Below the pieces are notes generated by a model. That model worked only from the letters and a program-made list of their open reading frames with translations. It made no database searches and was not told the origin of the DNA. Shown here piece by piece: positions 27,091-35,765 of a stretch of 62,223 nt of DNA. Made by a program: the position numbers and the translations under genes. The stretch is from Paraburkholderia piptadeniae (GTDB lineage Bacteria > Pseudomonadota > Gammaproteobacteria > Burkholderiales > Burkholderiaceae): positions 1 to 62,223 of the forward strand of contig NZ_CYGY02000053.1 of assembly GCF_900007165.1 (NCBI RefSeq), written 5' to 3'. The first letter of the stretch is position 1; each line of letters starts with the position of its first letter.

Positions 27091-28554
27091 TTAGCGTGCG
27101 CGCAGTTCGAAGCGCGTCGTGGATACCGATTGCGAAATCGCTTTGTCGCTGGAAATGCCGTAGTACATGACCTGCATATCGACGCCGCTGCCGACGCGCG
27201 TGAACGATACGATCGCCACCTGGTCGCCGCGCTGCCCATATTCCTGCTTGAGCGCGAAGCGATGATTGAGGCCGAAGCGATCAGGCACCGGCTCCGGGTC
27301 GGAATGGCGCGGCCACGGGGCTTTTGCGCCGAAGATGCCTTTGATCGAATTGGTCGCTTCTTTCGCCGTGTCGAGAAACGGCACACGAATGAGCCGCGAC
27401 GGCGATGCAATCACTTCATAAAGCGCGGTGTTCGTCGGCAGATCGTGACCCGATGCGACGCGTCCCCAATGCACGTCGCCCGTCATGTAGACGACGGGAA
27501 TGCCGTTATCCGCAAGCCGGCCGAGCGTCGATTGCAATACGCTGAACTGCTGGTAATTCGGCATTTCCGCATCGAAGGTTTTCTTGCTCCAGTCGCTTTG
27601 CGGCGGATCGATAAAGAGCGCCTGGCCCGACGCGAGCAGGCCGACGGCGGGCTTACCCGCTGCATGCGCATCGATCAGATCTTTTTCCCACGCATGCATT
27701 GCGGCGACAGCCTTGGGGCCCATCAACGACGTGAGCGTACTGTCGCGATCGCAGCGCATATCGACGAAGAGCATCTTCAGCGGCTCGACGTCGAGCCGTA
27801 TTGCACCACCCGCGCTGCCGGGCGGCCCGCCGATCTGATAGTCCTCGTATAGCGCGCGCGCCGTATCGCCGAGCAATTGGCGCGATGCATCCGTCCACGT
27901 GTCGGGCAACTGCTTTTGCGCGAACGGGTAGTTGTTCCAGAACTCGTGATCGTCGGGAATGCACACGACGGGCGCACGCTCCAGCACCGATTGCAGTCCC
28001 GGCACGCGCAGTGCGCCGGAGAGCCAGTTGAGGTAGTACTTGTTGGCAAGCAGATGCGCGCGGTCCGGGTTCCGGTCGGGCACATGCTGCGTGAGCGGAA
28101 GATCGAGGTACACCTGATCGCCCGCGAGCACCGTCAGATGCGGTTGCACCTTGATCTGCGAGACGATCGTGCCGAGCAGTCCATCGAGATCTTCTGGCTG
28201 CGAATAGCACGACGACAGCAGGATATTGAAGCTGCCGTTCATCAGCGTCGGCACTTCTTGAGGCAACGAAGTACTCGCGAATTCAAACGATTCGCCATCG
28301 GCGTCGATCCGGATCTGACGCGGTCTCGATTCGTCGGATACCTTGAAGCGCATCACGCATTGGTGATTGATCGGCTGGCCGGCGTCGTCGGTACTGAAAT
28401 CGCGGATCGGAAAGAACTGCGCAGGCGCGAGTGGAAGGGCCGCTTGCCGGTCGATGAAAACCTGTGGCGCGGGCGGCGCGGCCACGCCGAATATGCCGAT
28501 CCATAGTTGCAGCACGCCCGGCTCGCTGGCCTGCACATAGCCGGTCAATAGCAT
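27091..28554 (-). CDS. PhoD-like metallophosphatase
   Basis: A 487-residue enzyme of the PhoD_like_MPP superfamily. Metal-site motifs are SSCYSQPEDLDG, LAGDQVYLD, PDDHEFWNNY and MTGDVHWG, in the correct order. Unlike secreted PhoD it has no Tat or Sec signal, so it likely acts in the cytoplasm. Candidate substrates are phosphodiesters or phosphomonoesters. It heads a two-gene unit with the unknown 273-aa protein. Confidence 0.8.
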   Translation of the reverse strand: MLLTGYVQASEPGVLQLWIGIFGVAAPPAPQVFIDRQAALPLAPAQFFPIRDFSTDDAGQPINHQCVMRFKVSDESRPRQIRIDADGESFEFASTSLPQEVPTLMNGSFNILLSSCYSQPEDLDGLLGTIVSQIKVQPHLTVLAGDQVYLDLPLTQHVPDRNPDRAHLLANKYYLNWLSGALRVPGLQSVLERAPVVCIPDDHEFWNNYPFAQKQLPDTWTDASRQLLGDTARALYEDYQIGGPPGSAGGAIRLDVEPLKMLFVDMRCDRDSTLTSLMGPKAVAAMHAWEKDLIDAHAAGKPAVGLLASGQALFIDPPQSDWSKKTFDAEMPNYQQFSVLQSTLGRLADNGIPVVYMTGDVHWGRVASGHDLPTNTALYEVIASPSRLIRVPFLDTAKEATNSIKGIFGAKAPWPRHSDPEPVPDRFGLNHRFALKQEYGQRGDQVAIVSFTRVGSGVDMQVMYYGISSDKAISQSVSTTRFELRAR

Positions 28555-28742
28555 CGATACACCCTGGCGTCGTTATTCATGAGCGTCGCTTGCCTTATTT
28601 GTCTTATGAAAGCGTTTTGTAATTGCTTTGAATAAAACGAGGCTAGTCGATGCAGACTGAATTGCAACCGGGAAAGTAGCGCAACGAATGACGCGCGCGA
28701 ATGCGCGGCTCGCCAAAGGCTATTGAGTGGTGATGCAATTGG

Positions 28743-29642
28743 TTAAGCGAACCGCTCTTGTTGAAGGATGCGAATCATCGAATGCGCGTTGCGCTGCGCG
28801 GAGTCCTCAAAGCAGTTGTTGAAAACGACATGCGTGCGCCCCGCGCGTTTGGCGATCTCGCGTACGGGCATCGCGATCTCTTCGAGTTCGCGCTCCGAGT
28901 AGTCGTAATTGAAGCGGCCCGACGCCGTCGCGCTGCCGCTCCATGTTTCCGCATTGCGGCCATGCATGCGCACGATCACCAGTTCCGGCGACGTCGCTTC
29001 CCATACGGTATGCGCGCGGTTCGCGACGCCCTCGGGTGCATCCATTACCACATGCACGAGGCCGCGCTCGCGCTCGAATGCGAGCGTCGATTCGCGGTGC
29101 CGCTCATCGAGCCAGCTCGCGTTGCGAAACTCGAAGGCCGTCAGATACGGTTCCATCCGGTCCGCGCAGTGCGTGACGTGCGCCTTGTCGCGCGGCGCGG
29201 TGGAGATCCACGGTGCGAACTGGAACAGGATCGCGCCGAGCTTGCCTGCTGTGCGCAAGGGTTCGAGCGCCTCGAAGAAACGACGCCACATCTCGTCGAT
29301 GATGTCGGGCGGCACGTCGCGGTAATAGAGGTTCCGCTTGTCGTTCTGCGGCAGCAGCGGCTGGATGTCCGGCGGAAAGAACTTGCGCTCAGTCTGGTGT
29401 CCCGTGAAAAGCCGGAATGCCTTGACGTTGAACGTGAAGTGCTCGGGCGTGCGCTCGGCCCACTGCGCGCAGTTCTCCACGCTGGGCATCGCGTAGTACG
29501 ACGCGTCGACTTCGACCATCGGAAACTGGCTCGAATAGAAACGCAGGCGCGCTTCCGCGCTCGTGCAGCCCTTCGGATAGAAGCGGCCGGATTTGATCAG
29601 CGTGGCGTCGGTCCACGACGCCGTCCCGACTTCGATCGACAT
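28743..29642 (-). CDS. DUF72 family protein (YecE-like)
   Basis: A 299-residue TIM-barrel-like protein of the DUF72/YecE family. It opens MSIEVGTASWTDATLIKSGRF, followed by YSSQFPMVEVDASYYAMP, which is the family signature, and later has FEFRNASWLDERH and VIVRMHGRN. The biochemical role is unknown; structures resemble TIM-barrel endonucleases or isomerases. ATG 29642 matches the family start. It is transcribed alone. Confidence 0.85.
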   Translation of the reverse strand: MSIEVGTASWTDATLIKSGRFYPKGCTSAEARLRFYSSQFPMVEVDASYYAMPSVENCAQWAERTPEHFTFNVKAFRLFTGHQTERKFFPPDIQPLLPQNDKRNLYYRDVPPDIIDEMWRRFFEALEPLRTAGKLGAILFQFAPWISTAPRDKAHVTHCADRMEPYLTAFEFRNASWLDERHRESTLAFERERGLVHVVMDAPEGVANRAHTVWEATSPELVIVRMHGRNAETWSGSATASGRFNYDYSERELEEIAMPVREIAKRAGRTHVVFNNCFEDSAQRNAHSMIRILQQERFA

Positions 29643-30069
29643 GGCGGGCCTCGTGTGCGGGTCAGTGCGGCCATCGTACTGCATGTTACGTCGATGCATA
29701 CCGCGACGATCTGCATGCGCCACATCCGGTATTGGGGCAAACCCGGGTTCAATTCGATTTGCGCACGACCGTTATACAAATTGGAAGCCATTCGAAGTTG
29801 CAGTCAATTCCGTGCACAGCGGCTGTTACGCGGCGGTCGGCGCCGCAGAGTACATCCGGGCAACGGCCGTGCAGGGAAGCGCCTGCGTCCGAATGGGTCC
29901 ATCGGTATGCGGCCCGCGGGCCGCGTCCGTCTTATTCTCTCCCGCCGCGCATCGCGCCTGATGCGTTCGCGTTGCCTCTGCCCCGCCCCAAAAGTACCGA
30001 TCACGCCGGTTCGCTTCGTCTAACCAGACATAAGTGCTACGATGCCTTCAGACGACGATGGAGGTGGAA
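29643..30069. other. intergenic region without recognised gene
   Basis: It separates the divergent DUF72 and DUF3892 genes and presumably holds both promoters. A perfect 12-bp palindrome GGCCCGCGGGCC lies at 29911-29922. I see no RNA gene or coding frame that I would defend. Confidence 0.5.
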
Positions 30070-30378
30070 ATGGCAACCTATGCTATCGATGCCGTACGCA
30101 TTAACCCTATGACGGATCGCGTCACCCACGTCCGGTGGGCCCTCGTCAATCCAAAAACGAACGAATGGCTCTCGCCGCACGAAATCGTCGAAGTGTCGGA
30201 CGTCGTGACGGCGATTCATTCCGGCAATGCCGTCTGGTCCCTCTTCACGCTCGGCGGCATGAACCTGCTGGGTCCCAAGATCAAAACGGTCTCGCACGCC
30301 GATGGCATCGACGGGATCGACACCGACGTCCCTGACGGCCACATCGAAAAGTTCATCGACGATCTGCCACGTGTCTGA
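30070..30378 (+). CDS. DUF3892-like small protein
   Basis: A 102-residue soluble protein. GGAGGTGG lies just upstream of ATG 30070, deciding the start. It begins MATYAIDAVRINPMTDRVTH and carries VRWALVNPKTNEWL and a V-x-D-V-V-x-x-I block, consistent with DUF3892. No catalytic motif is visible, and the role is unknown. It stands alone. Confidence 0.65.
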   Translation: MATYAIDAVRINPMTDRVTHVRWALVNPKTNEWLSPHEIVEVSDVVTAIHSGNAVWSLFTLGGMNLLGPKIKTVSHADGIDGIDTDVPDGHIEKFIDDLPRV

Positions 30379-30712
30379 TTGCGCGTTTAGCCCGCGTTTC
30401 AGCCGGTGATTTTATAAAACGCATTTACGCGGTATTCCATTTCTCGCGTGCGGCGCGTTTGATGCGCACGCCGCGCGCCGGCTTCACGCGTTGCCGCTTC
30501 GCACGATCAGCAACGTTCCGGCACCGGATTCTTTTGCGGCGCTTGCGCTCGATAATCAGCGCTGGCCATTCCAGTTCTGGCCATTACGCACGCGCGGTGG
30601 CATATCGATTCGACGTGCCGCTTTCAGTTGCACGCACCGGGCGCCGCCGCCACGCTTCGCATAACGACTTCACATGATTGACGGAGCCGCACGCTCCGCA
30701 GGAGACACAGCC
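30379..30712. other. intergenic region without recognised gene
   Basis: It lies upstream of the acyl-CoA synthetase gene. A 9-bp direct repeat CTGGCCATT occurs at 30562-30570 and 30577-30585, fifteen bases apart; a regulatory role is possible but unsupported. Confidence 0.4.
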
Positions 30713-32365
30713 ATGACGCACATGTTCGACGCGGGCCTCGGGCGCCGCGAGGCCAACTATGTTCCGTTGACGCCGATCGATTTCATCGCGCGAGCCGCCG
30801 ACGTCTATGGCGACCGTCTCGCCATCGTGCATGGCCACATGCGCCGCACGTGGCGCGAGACGTACGAGCGCGCGCGGCGACTCGCGAGCGCGCTGCAACG
30901 CGCGGGCGTCGGCCGTGGCGATACCGTCGCGGCGCTGCTGCCCAATATCCCGCCGATGATCGAAGCGCACTTCGGCGTGCCGATGGCGGGGGCCGTGCTG
31001 AACACGCTCAACACGCGACTCGATATTCCGTCGATCCTTTACATGCTGCGTCATGGCGAAGCGAAAGTGCTGATCGTCGATACGGAATTCGGCGAGCTTG
31101 CGCAGCGCGCGGCGCAGGAATGCCCGCAATTGCGCATCGTCAGCGTGAGCGATGCGATGCCCGCGCGTGCGCAACACTTCGCGGGCGCGACCGACTACGA
31201 AGCGTTCCTGCAAGACGGCGATCCACTATTCGCATGGACGCCGCCCACCGACGAATGGGACGCCATCGCGCTCAACTACACGTCGGGCACGACGGGCGAG
31301 CCGAAGGGCGTCGTCTATCACCATCGCGGCGCGTATCTGAACGCGCTCAGCAACATCCTCGAATGGGACATGCCGAAGCACGCGGTGTATCTATGGACGC
31401 TGCCGCTTTTTCACTGCAACGGCTGGTGTTTTCCGTGGACGGTCGCGGCGCGCGCGGGCGTCAACGTCTGTCTGCGCAAGTTCGATCCGAAGCTCGTGTT
31501 CGAGCTGATCCGGCGCGAAGGCGTCACGCACTATTGCGGCGCGCCCATCGTGCAAAGCGCGCTCGCGAATGCGCCCGCCGAATGGCGCGAGGGCATCGCG
31601 CATCGCGTATCGACGATGGTCGCGGGCGCGGCGCCGTCGCCTGCCGTGATCGCGCGAATGAAGGCAATCGGTTTCGATCTGACGCACGTATATGGGCTCA
31701 CGGAAGTGTACGGGCCGGCCTCCGTGTGCGCGAAGCAGGACGCGTGGGAAGCGCTCGCCGACGACGAACGCGCGCGGCTCAACGCGCGCCAGGGCGTGCG
31801 TTATCACCTGCAGGCGGCGATCGACGTGTGCGATCCCGATACGCTCGAACCCGTGCCGCGCGATGGCGAGACGATCGGCGAGCTGATGTTTCGCGGCAAT
31901 ATCTGCATGAAGGGCTATCTGAAGAACGAGCACGCCACCGATGCCGCATTTCGCGGCGGCTGGTTCCATACGGGCGATCTCGGCGTGATCACGGAAGACG
32001 GCTACGTGCGCATCAAGGATCGCAGCAAGGACATCATCATTTCGGGCGGCGAGAACATCTCCAGCATCGAGATCGAAGATGTTCTGTACCGGCATCCCGC
32101 CGTATCGGTTGCCGCCGTCGTCGCGATGCCGGACCCGAAATGGGGCGAAGTACCGTGCGCATTCGTCGAACTGAAGGAGGGCATGGACGCGAGCGCCGAA
32201 GAAATCATCGCGCACTGCCGGCAATTCCTTGCCGGGTTCAAATTGCCCAAAGCCGTGGTGTTTGGCGAATTGCCGAAAACCTCTACAGGCAAGATTCAAA
32301 AGTTCGAATTGCGCGCGCGCGTGAAATCGTCGAGTGCAATCGACCAGACGCGCGGCGATGCCTAG
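30713..32365 (+). CDS. AMP-binding acyl-CoA synthetase
   Basis: A 550-residue acyl-CoA ligase of the ANL superfamily. The P-loop is YTSGTTGEPKGVVYHHRG, the A5 motif is VYGLTEVYGP, A8 is GWFHTGDLGVITEDGYVRIKDR, and the A10 Lys is in KTSTGKIQK. LPLFHCNGWCFPWTVAA places it in the medium-chain/AlkK-DmdB-like branch. It activates a fatty acid or methylmercaptopropionate-type acid with ATP and CoA. AGGAGA lies 8 nt before ATG 30713. No beta-oxidation partner is adjacent. Confidence 0.88.
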   Translation: MTHMFDAGLGRREANYVPLTPIDFIARAADVYGDRLAIVHGHMRRTWRETYERARRLASALQRAGVGRGDTVAALLPNIPPMIEAHFGVPMAGAVLNTLNTRLDIPSILYMLRHGEAKVLIVDTEFGELAQRAAQECPQLRIVSVSDAMPARAQHFAGATDYEAFLQDGDPLFAWTPPTDEWDAIALNYTSGTTGEPKGVVYHHRGAYLNALSNILEWDMPKHAVYLWTLPLFHCNGWCFPWTVAARAGVNVCLRKFDPKLVFELIRREGVTHYCGAPIVQSALANAPAEWREGIAHRVSTMVAGAAPSPAVIARMKAIGFDLTHVYGLTEVYGPASVCAKQDAWEALADDERARLNARQGVRYHLQAAIDVCDPDTLEPVPRDGETIGELMFRGNICMKGYLKNEHATDAAFRGGWFHTGDLGVITEDGYVRIKDRSKDIIISGGENISSIEIEDVLYRHPAVSVAAVVAMPDPKWGEVPCAFVELKEGMDASAEEIIAHCRQFLAGFKLPKAVVFGELPKTSTGKIQKFELRARVKSSSAIDQTRGDA

Positions 32366-32705
32366 CACGCAAATCCGCGCGTCCTGTGGAAAGCGAGAGC
32401 CCGCGCCGCTTTTCGCGGCGCGCGTATCATGGAGGAATGCGGCGCGAACGCGGGAATGAATGCTAGAATCGGGTTCAATTCAGGGAACCGGCCTTGGCTC
32501 TTCAAGGTCCGTTGATGAGATCCAGTACTCACCGTGCGGGTTTTCACGACCATTCAATCGGCCGGAAATCAGTTAGCCGGGGCCGATTATCTGCGGGCCG
32601 CAAATATTGGCAGAGTCGTATTAAGGCTTCGCAGCAAGCGCGAGGCCTTTAATCTATTTGACGCGAGCTTATTGGCCGCGTTGTTCTAAACGTTATCGGC
32701 ACGTT
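32366..32705. other. intergenic region with a GC hairpin
   Basis: GCGCCGC (32403-32409) pairs with GCGGCGC (32415-32421) about 40 bp after the acyl-CoA synthetase stop; no T-run follows, so it is at best a weak terminator. The remainder holds no gene that I can support and presumably includes the promoter of the H-NS-tail gene. Confidence 0.4.
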
Positions 32706-32960
32706 ATGAAAGAGCGAGAGGAACATCGGACGCTCGACCTCGACGGTCAAGCGCGTGAGCGGCTGATCTTGTGGATTCGGCGCCGCATGGAGGAGTTCGG
32801 CATTACGCTCGAAGCACTCGAAGCGGCACTAATCGCCGATGCCGCCATACCCAGATACCGCGATGCTTTTGGACACGAATGGGACGGCACGGGCGAGCGC
32901 CCCGACTGGCTCACGCGCGCGATCAACGCCGGTCAGGACATCGAGCACTTCCGCGTCTGA
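32706..32960 (+). CDS. small H-NS-family C-terminal-domain protein, second copy
   Basis: An 84-residue paralogue of the protein at 2017-2277. The two share the helix LDGQARERL.WIR..M.EFGIT and the tail RY.DA.GH.WDG.GE.PDWL.RA...GQ.I..FR. Here the loop is GTGE, again lacking the Arg-Gly-Arg of H-NS. ATG 32706 is chosen because the upstream part does not match the paralogue. It is flanked downstream by the terminator of the convergent pca genes. Confidence 0.75.
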   Translation: MKEREEHRTLDLDGQARERLILWIRRRMEEFGITLEALEAALIADAAIPRYRDAFGHEWDGTGERPDWLTRAINAGQDIEHFRV

Positions 32961-32999
32961 GAGTGACTCTCACGTCGTCGAGTCGAAACGGGTTCAAAC

Positions 33000-33025
33000 G
33001 AAAAAAGGCCCGCAATGTGGCGGGC
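33000..33025 (-). terminator. terminator of pcaHG
   Basis: GCCCGC (33008-33013) pairs with GCGGGC (33020-33025). On the minus strand the hairpin is followed by CTTTTTTC, fitting the end of the pcaHG transcript 144 bp downstream of pcaG. Confidence 0.8.
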
Positions 33026-33168
33026 TTCGAAAATACTGCTCGGAGTTTCGTTGCGCGATTTGACTCGCGCAACGCATCCTAACGATCATTTGTGAATACG
33101 CGATGAACCTTGCATGGAATGCATGCAAGGCTCTCGTGTTGTCGATTCAGCGTGCGCCGCATTACAGG

Positions 33169-33759
33169 TCACAGGTCGAAGAACACCGTTTCGTTCGGGC
33201 CTTGCATGTGAATGTCGAAGCGGTACACGACCTTGCCGCCGCGCTCCTCGCGCTTTGCGATCAGCGTCGCGCGGCGCTCCGCGGGAACGCTCGCGAGCAC
33301 CGGGTCCTTGTCGTTTGCCGCAGCTTCGTCGTCGAAATAGACGCGCGTGAACGTGTGCAGCAGCATGCCGCGCATCGTGAGAATCACGTTCAGATGCGGC
33401 GCTTCTTCGGGCGATGCGCGCCCTGGCTTCACCGTCTCGATGATGAAGCGCTTGTGCGGGTCCGTGCCCGTGCCGAAGCGCGCAAAGCCGCGAAAGCCCG
33501 TCTTTGCCACGTCCTCGCGCGATTGCGGATAGCGTCCTTCGCTGTCCACTTGCGACACTTCGAGCATCGCATCGCCGATCGCTTCGCCGTTGCCGTCGAA
33601 TACCTGGCCGACGAGCGTGACGTGCTCGCCCGCTGCTTCGCGCTCGGCCAACGTTCCCGTGAACAGGCTCTTCAGATCGAAATCGTATTGCTGCGGGCAC
33701 AGGCCGTATGCGAAGTACGGTCCGACCGTTTGCGAAGGGGTTTCTTTAAGCGTCGTCAT
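33169..33759 (-). CDS. pcaG: protocatechuate 3,4-dioxygenase alpha subunit
   Basis: A 196-residue intradiol dioxygenase alpha chain. It starts with TLKETPSQTVGPYFAYGLCP, the conserved PcaG N-terminus. It pairs with PcaH to cleave protocatechuate between the hydroxyl groups, giving 3-carboxy-cis,cis-muconate for the beta-ketoadipate pathway. The alpha chain lacks the full iron ligand set, as expected. It starts 3 bp after the pcaH stop. Confidence 0.93.
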   Translation of the reverse strand: MTTLKETPSQTVGPYFAYGLCPQQYDFDLKSLFTGTLAEREAAGEHVTLVGQVFDGNGEAIGDAMLEVSQVDSEGRYPQSREDVAKTGFRGFARFGTGTDPHKRFIIETVKPGRASPEEAPHLNVILTMRGMLLHTFTRVYFDDEAAANDKDPVLASVPAERRATLIAKREERGGKVVYRFDIHMQGPNETVFFDL

Positions 33760-33762
33760 GAT

Positions 33763-34467
33763 TTAGCGCTCCATCGGGGTTTCGTTCGGGCCGCGCAGCA
33801 CGATGTCGAATTCGTAGCCGAGCGCGAAGCCTTCCTGCGTCACGTCGAGCGTGAAGCGCGAGATCAGCCGGTCGCGGGCCTGTTCCGGCGTGCCCAGGAA
33901 GATCGGGTCGTATTGCAGGAGCGGATCGCCGGGGAAGTACATCTGCGTGACGAGTCGCGAGCCGAAGTAGTCGCCGAACAGCGAGAAGTGGATGTGATTC
34001 GGGCGCCATGCGTTCGGGTGATTGCCCCACGGATACGCGCCGGGCTTGATCGTCATGAAGCGGTAGCGGCCTTCGTTATCGGTCAGGCAGCGGCCCGCGC
34101 CGAGAAAGTTCGGATCGAGCGGCGCATCGTGCTGGTCGTTCTTGTGCACGTAGCGGCCAGCGGCATTCGCCTGCCACACTTCGACGAGCGTATTGCGCAC
34201 CGGGCGGCCGCCTTCGTCGAGCACGCGTCCCGTCACGATGATGCGCTCGCCGAGCGGCTCGCCGTTTTTCGCCGCATTGCGCGTGAGGTCATGATCGAGC
34301 GCGCCGAGATCTTCCGCGCCGTAGACGGGCACGCGCTGGTCGCGCAGCCGCTCCTTCAGCGGAATCAGCGGACGCGTCGGGCCGCGCTTGACGGACGAAC
34401 CATACGGCGAATGGACATAGGCGGGATGCGAAGCGAAGTCGCGCGGACTCAGACTGGAATCGTCCAT
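33763..34467 (-). CDS. pcaH: protocatechuate 3,4-dioxygenase beta subunit
   Basis: A 234-residue catalytic subunit. The non-haem Fe(III) ligands are visible as Tyr106 (AGRYVHKND), Tyr145 (KPGAYPWGNH), His158 and His160 (PNHIHFSLFG). The length is normal. AAGGAG sits 7 nt before ATG 34467. The gene is divergent from pcaQ, which normally activates it when beta-carboxymuconate or beta-ketoadipate accumulates. The later pathway genes (pcaBDC, pcaIJ) are not in the window. Confidence 0.95.
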   Translation of the reverse strand: MDDSSLSPRDFASHPAYVHSPYGSSVKRGPTRPLIPLKERLRDQRVPVYGAEDLGALDHDLTRNAAKNGEPLGERIIVTGRVLDEGGRPVRNTLVEVWQANAAGRYVHKNDQHDAPLDPNFLGAGRCLTDNEGRYRFMTIKPGAYPWGNHPNAWRPNHIHFSLFGDYFGSRLVTQMYFPGDPLLQYDPIFLGTPEQARDRLISRFTLDVTQEGFALGYEFDIVLRGPNETPMER

Positions 34468-34562
34468 CAGATGTCTCCTTGGGGATTCGATTATGGGTAG
34501 TGGATGACGTGACTTTATAGAAGCCAGGAAGTTATGCAAAATGACGTTTTTTCCCGTCTCGT

Positions 34563-34577
34563 ATAACGAACTGTTAT
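34563..34577. promoter_or_regulatory. candidate PcaQ/LysR box overlapping the pcaQ start codon
   Basis: ATAAC (34563-34567) and GTTAT (34573-34577) form an inverted repeat separated by GAACT, which fits the LysR T-N11-A rule and resembles rhizobial PcaQ sites (ATAACC-N4-GGTTAA). It overlaps the pcaQ ATG at 34576 and lies about 95 bp upstream of pcaH. Confidence 0.55.
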
Positions 34578-35634
34578 GCAACGCAGCCTCGCCGACAGCC
34601 GCGTCAAGTTCCGTCATCTGCAGTGCTTTCTGGCCGTCGCGCAGTTCGGCGGCGTGCAGAAGGCGGCCGAGAGTCTGTCGATCACGCAGCCCGCCGTATC
34701 GAAGACGGTCGCCGAACTCGAAGACATCCTCGGCGTGCGCCTTTTCGAGCGCGGCCGCCACGGCGCCGTGCCGACGCGCGAAGGGCTGCTTTTCATGCCG
34801 CACGCGAGCGCGTGTGTGAGCGCGCTGCGCCAGGGCGTCGATCTGCTCGCGCGCGCGGAAGGCGAGGCGGCCGCGACGCTCGATATCGGCGTGCTGCCGA
34901 CCGTGGCCACGTCGCTCGTGCCGCCTGTGCTGCGGCTTTTCGCGGAGCAGTGGCCCAATGCGATCGTGCGACTCAAGACGGCTTCGAACACCGAGCTGCT
35001 AGAACGTCTGAAGGCGGGCACGATCGAGTTCGCTGTCGGCAGGCTCGCCGATCCCGAGCGGATGGTGGGCCTCACGTTCGAACAGCTGTTTAGCGAGCCT
35101 CTCGTGGCCGTCGTGCGCGCCGGGCATGCGATGGCATCGGGCGCCGCATCGCCGACGACGCAATTGCATCGCTTTCCCGTCGTCGTGCCGCCGTACGGGA
35201 CGCTGATCCGGCAGTCGGCGGAGAGCCTGCTGCGCGCGTGGGCCGTGCCGCCGCTGTCGTCGTTCGTCGAGGTGCTGTCGGTGTCGGTTGGCCGCGCGCT
35301 CGCGCTCGAGAACGATGCCGTGTGGTTCGTGCCTCGCAGCGCGATCGAATACGAACTGGCGCATGGCTTGCTCGTTCCGTTGCCGTTGCCCGTTGCGGGC
35401 ACGGAGGAGCCAGTCGGGCTGATCCTGCGCTCGGACACGCAGCCCACGCCCGTAGGCCGCGCGCTGATCGACGCGGTGCGCAAGGTCGCGCGTGAGCGTC
35501 TCGCGCGCAATGGCACCACGGGCACCGCGGGCACTGCGGCCACTGCGCGCTCGCAGGAGCGGCGCGGCAAGACAGCGGCGAGGAAGAGCGCGAAGCCGCG
35601 ACGCAGCGCAAAAAACGCACAAGCGCCGCGCTAG
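34576..35634 (+). CDS. pcaQ: LysR-family regulator PcaQ
   Basis: A 352-residue LysR activator. The N-terminus SRVKFRHLQCFLAVAQFGGVQKAAESLSITQPAVSKT is typical of PcaQ, and the effector domain runs to about residue 310. The C-terminus is extended by about 35 residues rich in Ala, Thr, Arg and Lys, a low-complexity tail unusual for PcaQ. There is no Shine-Dalgarno at ATG 34576, and the candidate operator overlaps the start, suggesting autoregulation. It is divergent from pcaHG. Confidence 0.9.
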   Translation: MQRSLADSRVKFRHLQCFLAVAQFGGVQKAAESLSITQPAVSKTVAELEDILGVRLFERGRHGAVPTREGLLFMPHASACVSALRQGVDLLARAEGEAAATLDIGVLPTVATSLVPPVLRLFAEQWPNAIVRLKTASNTELLERLKAGTIEFAVGRLADPERMVGLTFEQLFSEPLVAVVRAGHAMASGAASPTTQLHRFPVVVPPYGTLIRQSAESLLRAWAVPPLSSFVEVLSVSVGRALALENDAVWFVPRSAIEYELAHGLLVPLPLPVAGTEEPVGLILRSDTQPTPVGRALIDAVRKVARERLARNGTTGTAGTAATARSQERRGKTAARKSAKPRRSAKNAQAPR

Positions 35635-35765
35635 AGGTGCATCTTTGAACCAATTAGTACAAAATCGAGGTTGCGGGAGGGGCGGCGCGCGGTGTAAAAC
35701 ACGGGGCGCGGCAACCTGATCCGTTTGTCTGTCGAGTTGAACCAGCAAGAGCCATGGAGACGCAC

